From IMG/VR virus record IMGVR_UViG_3300010430_000020, positions 1 to 64,000 of that record: 64,000 bases of DNA; one strand, given 5' to 3'. The position numbers were made by a program, and so were the translations under genes. Each line of letters begins with the position of its first letter. Positions within the stretch are counted from its first letter, which is position 1. The notes under the pieces are model-generated. The model was not told the DNA's origin and ran no database searches. It saw only the letters and a program-made list of their open reading frames with translations. The stretch comes from a virus. Below, piece after piece: positions 48,079-55,602 of the stretch.

Positions 48079-48534
48079 TCACCGCTCCTCTTGCAGGAGT
48101 AATTTTTCATCATTGACATCGGTATCTGCCTCAAGATGTTTACCTATTGGTATCTGTCTTGGTTTTTTATGCTCGGGTATCTCTCTATCGAGCAAAATTT
48201 TCAATATTCCATCCTCTAAAGATACACCTATTATCTTCACATCCGGCGACAGGACAAATTGTCTCCTAAAAGAGCGCATTCCTATGCCTTTGTGCATATA
48301 TTGCTCGTTGTTCTCTGGATTATCCTTTTTACCGGATATCTTGAGTACATCCTCAGCAAATTCAACTGATAGATCAGACTCCTTGAAACCGGCGACCGCC
48401 AGCTCTAGTAATGTCTGATGTCCATCAAGTTTTAATATGTTGTATGGTGGGTAATTGGACTGGTTCGTGATGTTCTCGCGGTTCATTTCCGCAAATAGGC
48501 GATCTAATCCAACACTGTATGGTGTGTGCATCAT
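48079..48534 (-). CDS. Hsp20-type small heat-shock protein
   Basis: About 151 residues from 48534 (strong AAGGAGGAAGAA; ATG ATG). YPPYNILKLDGHQTLLELAVAG, SDLSVEFAEDVLKISGKK, YMHKGIGMRSFRRQFVLSPD match the alpha-crystallin domain and are closely similar to the N-terminus of the fusion protein downstream, so the two are paralogs. The frame extends to 48615 with an ATGA overlap, but that reading lies across the late promoter. Confidence 0.85.
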   Translation of the reverse strand: MMHTPYSVGLDRLFAEMNRENITNQSNYPPYNILKLDGHQTLLELAVAGFKESDLSVEFAEDVLKISGKKDNPENNEQYMHKGIGMRSFRRQFVLSPDVKIIGVSLEDGILKILLDREIPEHKKPRQIPIGKHLEADTDVNDEKLLLQEER

Positions 48535-48547
48535 TTCTTCCTCCTTC

Positions 48548-48611
48548 CAAAGCAAGGTTACATTATTGTTGCAGCCGCTATTGCGCACTGCACTCTTATT
48601 TATATGCTTTG
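48548..48611 (-). promoter_or_regulatory. Late promoter bracketed by an inverted repeat near the RBS
   Basis: TATAAATA (48597-48604, minus strand). CAAAGCA (48605-48611) just upstream of it can pair with TGCTTTG (48548-48554), which adjoins the ribosome site of the Hsp20 gene. The loop is 50 bases, so the pairing is weaker than at 23451. Confidence 0.5.
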
Positions 48612-48884
48612 TCATTTTCTCAGGAAGGTAAAGTTCAGCACCGCCATTATCACCGCCGTGACAATGGTTGATACAGCCAAATACATGCCTCGTTGAACAG
48701 GTACAAATGTGTCACGGTTTATATAGTACTCCCTCAGTTTCTTTTCTAGTTGGAAGTTATCATCATTGATTTCGGATTTGAGAGCTATCAAATCACGCTC
48801 TAGATGTAGTATCTGTTTCTCGATATTTTTTGTTCGTTCGTCAATACGGGCCAATAGTACAGAGTTATCGTTAGGTTCTGCCAT
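48612..48884 (-). CDS. Coiled-coil and membrane protein, 90 aa
   Basis: LLARIDERTKNIEKQILHLERDLIALK is a coiled coil, then DTFVPVQRGMYLAVSTIVTAVIMAVLNF is a C-terminal membrane helix. The pattern matches small phage proteins annotated as XhlA- or holin-associated. A lysis role is possible but unproven. Confidence 0.65.
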   Translation of the reverse strand: MAEPNDNSVLLARIDERTKNIEKQILHLERDLIALKSEINDDNFQLEKKLREYYINRDTFVPVQRGMYLAVSTIVTAVIMAVLNFTFLRK

Positions 48885-48921
48885 AGGCTCTTTCTTTGGA
48901 ATGAGTGGTCATCTCCAATAT

Positions 48922-49164
48922 TTAGGATAGAAGCTCGTTAATCTTTTCCCAATCATCATAAGAAAGAATTATGTCAAATTCCAACGGGTCTAATAGACAT
49001 CCATATGATGCCGTTAGAACAGTCATGATCTCATTCACTCGGTTCATGGCAATCTGTTTTTCTCTCGTTACCTTGCTGTCTCGACAGGCCATTCTGAAAT
49101 TTTCATCACACTGCCGAAGAACCGTCTTCAGAGAAGAATGACTCTTTGGTTTGAGTAACATCAT
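48922..49164 (-). CDS. Hypothetical protein, 80 aa
   Basis: Begins MMLLKPKSHSSLKTVLRQCDENF. Helical with VNEIMTVLTASYGCLLDP. ATGA-type overlap with the upstream gene. Function unknown. Confidence 0.65.
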   Translation of the reverse strand: MMLLKPKSHSSLKTVLRQCDENFRMACRDSKVTREKQIAMNRVNEIMTVLTASYGCLLDPLEFDIILSYDDWEKINELLS

Positions 49165-49394
49165 CTGTGGCCTTTCTTTTTCTTCTTATCAAATAAGAAA
49201 TCGACCCTTTCTTCTGGAGTTGTGCCGCTCAAGAGAAATTCCCTATCATCTGCTGATAGATCATGAAAAACCTCCTGTATGGGCTTCCCTGGCTTTCCTT
49301 TGGGCCTCCATTCATCCAGGCGCTCCTGTGTCACCGCAGGCATATCCCTGATATGAATTTCTTTGGTAAGGATCGAGCGTCTAGTAATTTTCAT
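49161..49394 (-). CDS. Hypothetical protein, 77 aa
   Basis: Starts MKITRRSILTKEIHIRDMP at 49394, overlapping the nuclease stop. Contains RLDEWRPKGKPGKPIQEVFHDLSADDREFLLSG, with a C-terminal helix and basic tail (KKKKKGH). May form a unit with the BglII-like gene; inferred only from overlap. Confidence 0.6.
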   Translation of the reverse strand: MKITRRSILTKEIHIRDMPAVTQERLDEWRPKGKPGKPIQEVFHDLSADDREFLLSGTTPEERVDFLFDKKKKKGHR

Positions 49395-50121
49395 AATCAA
49401 ACAACTCTTTCTGTGCTGGCATAAATGTATCGATGGATTTGGGGATATAATCTTCATGGAGATCAACAATGATCTCTGGCCGCATCGCGACTACCAGAAC
49501 TGGACATCTACCCGCTGCATTCGCATCCAAATGTTTAAGCAATTTGCTAACAATTGTCACACTCTTATTGTTTGGTTTTCTGGTTTGTTCAGGTAGGTTA
49601 TAGACCGCATCGAAAAATTCATCGCTTCGAGTTATTATGATCCCAACACTACACTGACTTAACTCCCGGTGATCCGCAAAACATTTCAGGTCTCTCTGGT
49701 ATGAGGTATCATTGGTGCTATATTCCAATTCGCAGTATATTCTGTATTTCATATAATCGACATGATGAGATTTCTTGACTATTTCTTTTTTGTCGGCATT
49801 CAACTTTGCTATTATCTCAGGATCAACATCATTGGTGCGAAAATCCATACCGGGTATGTAAGTCATTTTAGGTCTGCCCTCAAACCACCCATATAGTTTC
49901 ATCAGCTCATCCAGTTGCTTTGCAGCTGGCGATTTTCCTTTTGCGGGGCGCACGACATCATACCGGGTCAGATTGAATTTACCCAGAACTGTCATGAGTT
50001 CATTATGGTCTTTAGAAAAGTCGTTTGCTAGGATACAGCTTGCATGATCAAAACTGTACATATCATATTTTCGGAATAACTCATGGGGTATCCATTTTTT
50101 AAAGTTCTCGGAGTCTTTCAT
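49381..50121 (-). CDS. BglII-like restriction-type endonuclease
   Basis: 246 residues. The core HHVDYMKYRIYCELEYS contains D122-x8-E131-x-E133, matching the Asp84, Glu93, Gln95 active-site spacing of BglII (with Glu in place of Gln at the third position). It is followed by YQRDLKCFADHRELSQCSVGIIITR, the block typical of the BglII family. No methyltransferase gene of matching type is seen nearby. It could cut host DNA during takeover, or competing phage DNA. Confidence 0.7.
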   Translation of the reverse strand: MKDSENFKKWIPHELFRKYDMYSFDHASCILANDFSKDHNELMTVLGKFNLTRYDVVRPAKGKSPAAKQLDELMKLYGWFEGRPKMTYIPGMDFRTNDVDPEIIAKLNADKKEIVKKSHHVDYMKYRIYCELEYSTNDTSYQRDLKCFADHRELSQCSVGIIITRSDEFFDAVYNLPEQTRKPNNKSVTIVSKLLKHLDANAAGRCPVLVVAMRPEIIVDLHEDYIPKSIDTFMPAQKELFDYENY

Positions 50122-50128
50122 GTTGTAC

Positions 50129-50536
50129 TCACTGTGTGTGTTTTCTTTTACTTCCTATGCTGTATTTTTGTTCCAGGGTCCATTCGGACTTCTCTTTGTA
50201 AGGGATGACCTTAATCTGGTTCATCGGCGTGCGGGGGGATTCGATCTTCTCCTTATCAACAATATCAAGGAGGTTCCATTCCTCTAGGAGTGATGTGATC
50301 GTATTCCGCCGCCCCTTATCTTCCTCGGAGAAATCAGTGCTTTTACCATCCAGAGCGAATAACTCCTTGAAGTGAACAATGTAATACTTGCCCTTCTTGT
50401 GTAGGATATGACAGGATTGAAAAAGCTTTTTGTCTTTGCGGGAAATGACGCCAATACGAGTGAGGGTTTCTTTGATCTTCAAAAAATCATTATCGTCTTT
50501 GAGCTTAATCTCCACTAGTGTCTCTACCAAATTCAT
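50129..50536 (-). CDS. regA: RegA translational repressor
   Basis: 135 residues aligned over nearly the whole T4 RegA: VEIKLKDDNDFLKIKETLTRIGV, LFQSCHILHKKGKYYIVHFKELFALDG, EEDKGRRNTITSLLEEWNLLDIV. RegA binds leader sequences of early mRNAs and blocks translation. Gene order regA-62-44-45 is as in T4, with 4-base overlap into gp62. Confidence 0.92.
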   Translation of the reverse strand: MNLVETLVEIKLKDDNDFLKIKETLTRIGVISRKDKKLFQSCHILHKKGKYYIVHFKELFALDGKSTDFSEEDKGRRNTITSLLEEWNLLDIVDKEKIESPRTPMNQIKVIPYKEKSEWTLEQKYSIGSKRKHTQ

Positions 50537-50907
50537 TTTGTGCCACCTTGTTCAAATTTTTTTCTTATCGTTGCAAGTTGTTCTTTTGTTAGTATCGCTA
50601 GCGCCTCTCGGGCCTTGTGGAGATTGCACTTATAGTAATCACGAAGCATCATCAAATCTGAATCATCAAACTTCTTAATCCATTTAGCGCCCCGACTCTT
50701 CGGTAGCAGATGGAAATAATAGTCATACTGTAGTTTATGATCTAAGTTACTCATCAAGTTCATCTCATTGGCGTGCATGAGGGTATTAATACTCAGCGAT
50801 AATGATCTATTTATCAAATGAGGAACGTAAGCTTTTTCTGTAACCTGATCAATTATGAGATATTCTTTCGTTTTGATGAGAGATTTCACATAATCGAAGG
50901 GGCTCAT
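50533..50907 (-). CDS. 62: Clamp loader small subunit (gp62-like)
   Basis: 124 residues, shorter than T4 gp62 (187). Position between regA and gp44 and the NLDHKLQYDYYFHLLPKSRGAKWIKK block support the assignment. Pairs with gp44 to load gp45. Confidence 0.85.
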   Translation of the reverse strand: MSPFDYVKSLIKTKEYLIIDQVTEKAYVPHLINRSLSLSINTLMHANEMNLMSNLDHKLQYDYYFHLLPKSRGAKWIKKFDDSDLMMLRDYYKCNLHKAREALAILTKEQLATIRKKFEQGGTK

Positions 50908-51098
50908 TCTTCTATACCCCGCGCGGCATTAACATGCATCCCGACAGCACTCAGAAGCAGGCCCAGAATCAGTAGAACTACAGCAGTGAAGAAATTATTG
51001 GATACGGCAGGGACCAATTCGGCAGAGACTAACAACTCATACGTTGCTATTGCCATCAGACACGTCCCTATTTTGTACAGGAAGCTTATCTTTTTCAT
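50904..51098 (-). CDS. Small two-helix membrane protein, 64 aa
   Basis: Hydrophobic segments IGTCLMAIATYELLVSAEL and FFTAVVLLILGLLLSAVGM. Inserted between gp62 and gp44 in the otherwise T4-like order. Function unknown. Confidence 0.6.
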   Translation of the reverse strand: MKKISFLYKIGTCLMAIATYELLVSAELVPAVSNNFFTAVVLLILGLLLSAVGMHVNAARGIEE

Positions 51099-51285
51099 CG
51101 TTAACCCTATCCTCTAACATCTGCGACAAGGCATCAGCATAACTCTCGCACACTTTTTCACAATGCTTACATATGGGGGCGTTCTTTTTGCCCTCCTTGC
51201 AATACATTTGGATATCGGCATACGACTTCCACGGCCAATGAATCAGGAGAGCGCGGCAGAATAAACATCTAGAATACAGCTTCAT
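51037..51285 (-). CDS. Cys-rich hypothetical protein, 82 aa
   Basis: CLFC, CKEG, CKHCEKVC: at least six cysteines, spaced as possible zinc sites. Overlaps the gene downstream by about 60 bases and gp44 by 4 bases. Function unknown. Confidence 0.55.
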   Translation of the reverse strand: MKLYSRCLFCRALLIHWPWKSYADIQMYCKEGKKNAPICKHCEKVCESYADALSQMLEDRVNDEKDKLPVQNRDVSDGNSNV

Positions 51286-52220
51286 TTGAACTCACAATTG
51301 GCCATTACTTCGGTCAGGAATGCAGCAAGATTGATCTCTTTGTCTGCGGCGAGAACATCTTGATACGAGTACTTAGCAATAAGTACCACAAGATAGGGCA
51401 GATCATTTGGTTTAATATACTCATTCATATGATCATAGAACTTGCGGTAGAACTGTCCTGTATCCATCTGAGAATTGTCGGCGACCCACTGCCTGACTGA
51501 GGTAAAATTCTTGCTTTTCATATACCCCATGAGCTTATTCAGCGATACATCACGGAAAACATTCAGGATACCATTGTCGATGTGCCCCCGCGCAGAATAG
51601 TACTGGAGTTCATTCAACACTCGCCGGAAGTCTGGATAGTGCTTTTTAATCACCGCTGCCAGCACATCAGCGACGAAGGGTATTCCCTCTTCCCTGAGTA
51701 TATGAATGCAATTTTGCATGAAGTGTTTGCATAACGTAACGGCCTCATCATGAGAGATTTTGAAATCCACTGATGAACACCGGGACTGAATAGCTGGAAT
51801 GATCCGATTGCGGTAATTGGCTGTCAGTATAAACCCACAGTTACTACTGAATTCCTCCATGAAATTGCGAAGCGCTGGCTGCATATGCGGGGTCAGATAA
51901 TCCGCCTCATCCAGAATGACGTATTTACGCCCGCCCATCAGAGATGTTGATGTGGCGAATTGTTGGATATGCGTGCGGAGGGTTTCAATCCCTCCTTCCA
52001 GAGACCCATTAATAACGATATAATCTGCGCCCAACTCTTCGAGTATAGCCTTGGCGGCAGTGGTCTTACCAACACCAGACGGACCCACGAGAAGTAGGTT
52101 GGGCACATTTTTGTCATCAACGAATTTCTGTAAGGTGTCTTGGATATCCCTCGGTAGGATGATATCACCCACTTTGCGTGGACGATATTTCTCAACCCAC
52201 AAAAATTCTTCTTTCATCAT
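51282..52220 (-). CDS. 44: Clamp loader large subunit (gp44-like)
   Basis: 312 residues. Walker A GPSGVGKT at 46-53, Walker B YVILDEADYL, and the sensor region GFILTANYRNRIIPAIQSRCSSVDF with the SRC arginine finger. AAA+ ATPase that loads the gp45 clamp. Starts at tandem ATGs. Confidence 0.93.
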   Translation of the reverse strand: MMKEEFLWVEKYRPRKVGDIILPRDIQDTLQKFVDDKNVPNLLLVGPSGVGKTTAAKAILEELGADYIVINGSLEGGIETLRTHIQQFATSTSLMGGRKYVILDEADYLTPHMQPALRNFMEEFSSNCGFILTANYRNRIIPAIQSRCSSVDFKISHDEAVTLCKHFMQNCIHILREEGIPFVADVLAAVIKKHYPDFRRVLNELQYYSARGHIDNGILNVFRDVSLNKLMGYMKSKNFTSVRQWVADNSQMDTGQFYRKFYDHMNEYIKPNDLPYLVVLIAKYSYQDVLAADKEINLAAFLTEVMANCEFK

Positions 52221-52225
52221 ATATC

Positions 52226-52882
52226 CTAAAATTCAGAGTGTTTAGAGTTGAGTGTAATCCAGTACTCTATACTATCTCCTTTCCAATGTGTAACGCCTCT
52301 CCGATCAATCTCAACGTCATAAGCCTGTTGGATCAGGTTAAGATTTTCTGACTGGATCACAGCTCTAAACTTGCGGTCGCTGGTACCCAATTCGATGGCA
52401 AACTCATCACGGGTCACGCCAGAGGCATCCAGGGCCTTGATCCAGAGCTTTTCTCCATCACCCTCTATAGATACCTGTTCGAGGTTCAACGTCCTCCTGG
52501 CCTTGTCTACGGCCCGTATAACATCAGATGAGATGTGGACCGTATCAAACGGCTCGATCTCAACCTCATTATCGGATGCGATATGCAACACATCTGGGTT
52601 GGCATAGACATAACGCATCGTGGATGGCCCGGATCGGATTGTCAGATAGGTATCTGTGAAATAGATATCCGGGTCTGAGAATAGGCCGATGGCATTGAGT
52701 AGTTTTTTTAGTTCATAGATTCCGACATCAACAGGAAACTCATCATCGATATTGGCCTGTCCCAGCACAGTTTTGTTCTGGGATACAGTACGGATGCGGT
52801 GCCCCTTACGAATCAGAATGTTATTGTTGATGTCGGAGAAGTTTTTCAAAACAGATAACGTGTTATCTGACAATTTCATCAT
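52226..52882 (-). CDS. 45: Sliding clamp (gp45-like)
   Basis: 218 residues (T4: 228). Begins MMKLSDNTLSVLKNFSDINNNILI, as in gp45, and has clamp-type strands such as FDTVHISSDVIRAVDKAR. Ends LNSKHSEF. Processivity ring for gp43 and, in T4, mobile activator of late transcription with gp55. Confidence 0.9.
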   Translation of the reverse strand: MMKLSDNTLSVLKNFSDINNNILIRKGHRIRTVSQNKTVLGQANIDDEFPVDVGIYELKKLLNAIGLFSDPDIYFTDTYLTIRSGPSTMRYVYANPDVLHIASDNEVEIEPFDTVHISSDVIRAVDKARRTLNLEQVSIEGDGEKLWIKALDASGVTRDEFAIELGTSDRKFRAVIQSENLNLIQQAYDVEIDRRGVTHWKGDSIEYWITLNSKHSEF

Positions 52883-52896
52883 TTCAGCTCCAATTT

Positions 52897-53118
52897 CTAT
52901 GAATTGAATGGTTGTATGATTCTCAAAATTCTATCATATTCTGCATCACGAACCTTCACGTTATCAAATGACCATGCATAGCGGGCATCTCGTGCGGTCG
53001 AAAATTCGATCAGGTACAAATTAGGCATATCCTGCTTTGGTTTGTGGAAATACAAAATATGGTCTAGATTGAGTGGAACATTCCCAAGTTCCAGGTCTTC
53101 CGGGAAAAGCCATTTCAT
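52897..53118 (-). CDS. Hypothetical protein, 73 aa
   Basis: Begins MKWLFPEDLELGNVPLNLDHI. Strand-rich small protein with IEFSTARDARYAWSFDNVKV. Between gp45 and the glycosyltransferase-like gene. Function unknown. Confidence 0.65.
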   Translation of the reverse strand: MKWLFPEDLELGNVPLNLDHILYFHKPKQDMPNLYLIEFSTARDARYAWSFDNVKVRDAEYDRILRIIQPFNS

Positions 53119-53121
53119 AAT

Positions 53122-54159
53122 TTATCCTTTCTTCGCCGGGGCCTTTTTTGGAGTCTTCACGGGGATCGGGCGCGGCTTTGGTTTCTTACTCTCTTCTGGC
53201 TTCTTCAGCTGGCGCACATCGGCTGTGGCAGCGGCTCCAATCGAGGCAATATCTGCCAGAGAACCTCCGAACACGTATGATCCGACGTGGGACAGTTTCA
53301 TCCAGGGACAGAACCAGACCTTGCCACCTGCCCGTCGTATTAGATAGCAGAAGTTATAATCCTCTGACAAGTACCTCCTACTAGCATGGGCCTCATTGCT
53401 AAGGTAATGATCTGCCATCTTTTTTATTTCTTCGATTGTATCAGCATCCTTGCTGTCAGCATCAATCAGACGAGACATCAATTTATGTGCATCGGTAAAT
53501 GTATAGCCCCTGTCAATGATGCAATCAAAGTAGGCCATAATCGACCGCGTGCCATCGAAATGCTCAGTACGAACATGGTCTGGGCGATAGCTCTGTTGGG
53601 GATAGTGACCATCAAAAAGCTCGAAAGTATTGCGCCTGATCAACATGAACCCAGTGCCCGCTTCTGACACCTCAACTGGCTGATTGATCGGGATTTCCTG
53701 CTGCCCGCTCACCGGATTGAAAACATAGTCTCCAACAAACTTATCCAGGTTGTTGGGATTCTCATCGGCTGCGCCCTTATCAACGGCTTGTTTGATCTTC
53801 TCCCAGGATATACATTTCTTGGGGTAGGGACCGGCAATCACATCATATTCGGTGTCATCATTTGACAGTGCGAGCAGAGCAATGACATCATTAGGATCGA
53901 ACCCAATATCAGAGTCGATAAACATCAGGTGGGTAGAACCCGACCGCATGAATTCATCACAGCAGTAATTGCGCGCCCGAGTAATCAGACTTTCATTGAA
54001 GAGGTAATAGATTTTCAGTTCGATTCCATAACGCAGGCATAAGCCAGCTAGGTCTGACATGCTCTTACAGAACATCCCAGAACATTGACCCCCATACATC
54101 GGCGTCGCAAGAAATAGCTTCTTCTTAGCCAATTCCTCTTTTGAGCATTTGATTTGCAT
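53122..54159 (-). CDS. Glycosyltransferase-like (GT-A) protein
   Basis: 345 residues. LFLATPMYGGQCSGMFCKSM, then SLITRARNYCCDEFMRSGSTHLMFIDSDIGFDP with a DxD motif (DSD), and YDVIAGPYPKK. This conserved set is found in a common phage/bacterial GT-A-like family; substrate unknown. The C-terminus is a proline- and lysine-rich tail (KPKPRPIPVKTPKKAPAKK). Overlaps the DUF3310-like gene by 35 bases. Confidence 0.75.
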   Translation of the reverse strand: MQIKCSKEELAKKKLFLATPMYGGQCSGMFCKSMSDLAGLCLRYGIELKIYYLFNESLITRARNYCCDEFMRSGSTHLMFIDSDIGFDPNDVIALLALSNDDTEYDVIAGPYPKKCISWEKIKQAVDKGAADENPNNLDKFVGDYVFNPVSGQQEIPINQPVEVSEAGTGFMLIRRNTFELFDGHYPQQSYRPDHVRTEHFDGTRSIMAYFDCIIDRGYTFTDAHKLMSRLIDADSKDADTIEEIKKMADHYLSNEAHASRRYLSEDYNFCYLIRRAGGKVWFCPWMKLSHVGSYVFGGSLADIASIGAAATADVRQLKKPEESKKPKPRPIPVKTPKKAPAKKG

Positions 54160-54454
54160 CCGTGTGTTCCTTTTTATGTACGTATAATTGTATCAATGCA
54201 TAATGTAAAATTTTCATTAGATCGGCCTCATTATATCCGTCTTTTTTACCATATCGCTTGGCGTACTTGATGACATTCCCGATACAGAAACCTGTACCGT
54301 GACCAGCATCAATAATCAGGTCAGTCGCTTGATAGCGCTCACCGGAATAGTGGGAGTTGTAAGTTGCTGCTACATAGTCGAGCAGACGTTCCAGATTTGT
54401 GTCTTCATCGAATTTGAAGTCAGGTAGGTTGCTTGTTTGCTTGCTCAATTTCAT
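54125..54454 (-). CDS. DUF3310-like protein (nucleotide kinase-like), 109 aa
   Basis: The block LIIDAGHGTGFCIGNVIKYAKRYGKKDGYNEADLMKILHYALIQLY matches the DUF3310 family (GNVIKYxxRxGKKxG...L.K...Y), which includes T7 gp1.7, reported to be a thymidylate kinase. Whether this shorter form is active is unknown. Confidence 0.75.
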   Translation of the reverse strand: MKLSKQTSNLPDFKFDEDTNLERLLDYVAATYNSHYSGERYQATDLIIDAGHGTGFCIGNVIKYAKRYGKKDGYNEADLMKILHYALIQLYVHKKEHTDANQMLKRGIG

Positions 54455-54995
54455 TCTTTACTGCATCCCAATCTATTTCACTCGGTTTATATTCCATCAC
54501 GTATTTCTGCGACTTCTTCAGAGCCATATCCAGCTTGAGCTTACTTATGCGATCAATGAACAACACACCCTCTATATGGTCATATTCATGCTGTACCACG
54601 CGCGCAGTCATACCAGTGTAAGTTCGTGTCACGATCTCACTGTTGGGGAGCTGATAGCGGATTTTAATGGATCGGGGGCGGCGGACCTTGAAGCATAGAT
54701 TTGGGAATGTCAGGCACCCCTCATCCATCTCAATTTGATCATTCTCTGATGCATCCACCATGACAGGATTGTAGCAGACGAGTACTGGGTCCGACCGGAT
54801 AGCAAATACTCTGTAAGGTTTGCCCAACTGTGGTGCTGCCAGTCCAATCCCGCCATAGTGAAGCATGTGCTCGGTCAAATCGCGAGCAAACTGTACCGGG
54901 TCTTCCGGGGGCTCCATGAAGCTGAATATTTCTGTTTCTTCTCTGAGAATCGGGTCGCTGGAATCTACCAGCGGATACTTAGGCGTGAATTCCAT
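54420..54995 (-). CDS. def: Peptide deformylase
   Basis: 191 residues. GGIGLAAPQ (48-56), EGCLTFP (92-98) and QHEYDHIEG (135-143) are the three motifs, with Cys94 and His136/His140 binding metal. It removes the N-formyl group from new proteins; marine phages often carry one, possibly to favour turnover of host or phage proteins. Overlaps neighbours at both ends. Confidence 0.93.
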   Translation of the reverse strand: MEFTPKYPLVDSSDPILREETEIFSFMEPPEDPVQFARDLTEHMLHYGGIGLAAPQLGKPYRVFAIRSDPVLVCYNPVMVDASENDQIEMDEGCLTFPNLCFKVRRPRSIKIRYQLPNSEIVTRTYTGMTARVVQHEYDHIEGVLFIDRISKLKLDMALKKSQKYVMEYKPSEIDWDAVKNEIEQANKQPT

Positions 54996-55188
54996 TTTCT
55001 GCTTCTAACAACTCATCCTCTGTACGATATGTCCTCTCAAGGGCGTTCTGTATGGTATACAGGGTCTGACTTGAGAACCCATCGCTGGTTTTCAATTTTT
55101 CAACTCGAATACCGGTAATTACTGTGCGTCTCTTCAGTAACAAATCCCAGACTCGATCTCCTATGCTGTACTTAGTCTCGATAATCAT
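54979..55188 (-). CDS. Small SH3/KOW-like protein, 69 aa
   Basis: Begins MIIETKYSIGDRVWDLLLKRRTVITGIRV, a GDxV start followed by strands typical of KOW/SH3 barrels. First of three consecutive small barrel-like proteins. Function unknown. Confidence 0.6.
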   Translation of the reverse strand: MIIETKYSIGDRVWDLLLKRRTVITGIRVEKLKTSDGFSSQTLYTIQNALERTYRTEDELLEAENGIHA

Positions 55189-55370
55189 GTCGCCTTACGC
55201 TTTACATTTATTGTTTGGTGTACTGAAATGGTTTGCGGTGGGATTTCATCCTCAATGACTTTATTCGGAGTGGTCATTGCAAACTCTTTGTTCTCACCCA
55301 TGTATCCATAGAAATAGGCATTGTATTCATCACCCTTTCTGGTTACCTTGACTTTATCTCCGCGCTTCAT
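55185..55370 (-). CDS. Small SH3/KOW-like protein, 61 aa
   Basis: MKRGDKVKVTRKGDEYNAYFYGYMGENKEFAMTTP is a GDxV-type barrel start; the C-terminus ends basic (NVKRKAT). ATGA-type overlap with its neighbour. Function unknown. Confidence 0.6.
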   Translation of the reverse strand: MKRGDKVKVTRKGDEYNAYFYGYMGENKEFAMTTPNKVIEDEIPPQTISVHQTINVKRKAT

Positions 55371-55371
55371 T

Positions 55372-55602
55372 TCAAACTCCGTTGTAATCCATCAAGTTAG
55401 AATTGTAGTCAATCTCCGCCAACTTCAATTCCTTCCAACACTTCTGTCCGCCCGTGGTATTTATACTCACACAATGATACCAATTCTCGCCACCATTCCC
55501 AAATTTCCCATGTTTATATTGCACGCCTATGACCTGTATGGTCTCATGGGTCACTAAATCTTCAACATAATCACCTACGCTAAAGGGAATGGATACCTGC
55601 AT
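55372..55602 (-). CDS. Small SH3-like protein, 76 aa
   Basis: MQVSIPFSVGDYVEDLVTHETIQVIGVQYKHGKFGNGGENWYHCVS begins with a GDxV barrel segment. A TATAAATA sequence (55458-55465) lies inside it, 88 bases before the next start. Overlaps the gp46 end by 23 bases. Function unknown. Confidence 0.6.
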   Translation of the reverse strand: MQVSIPFSVGDYVEDLVTHETIQVIGVQYKHGKFGNGGENWYHCVSINTTGGQKCWKELKLAEIDYNSNLMDYNGV

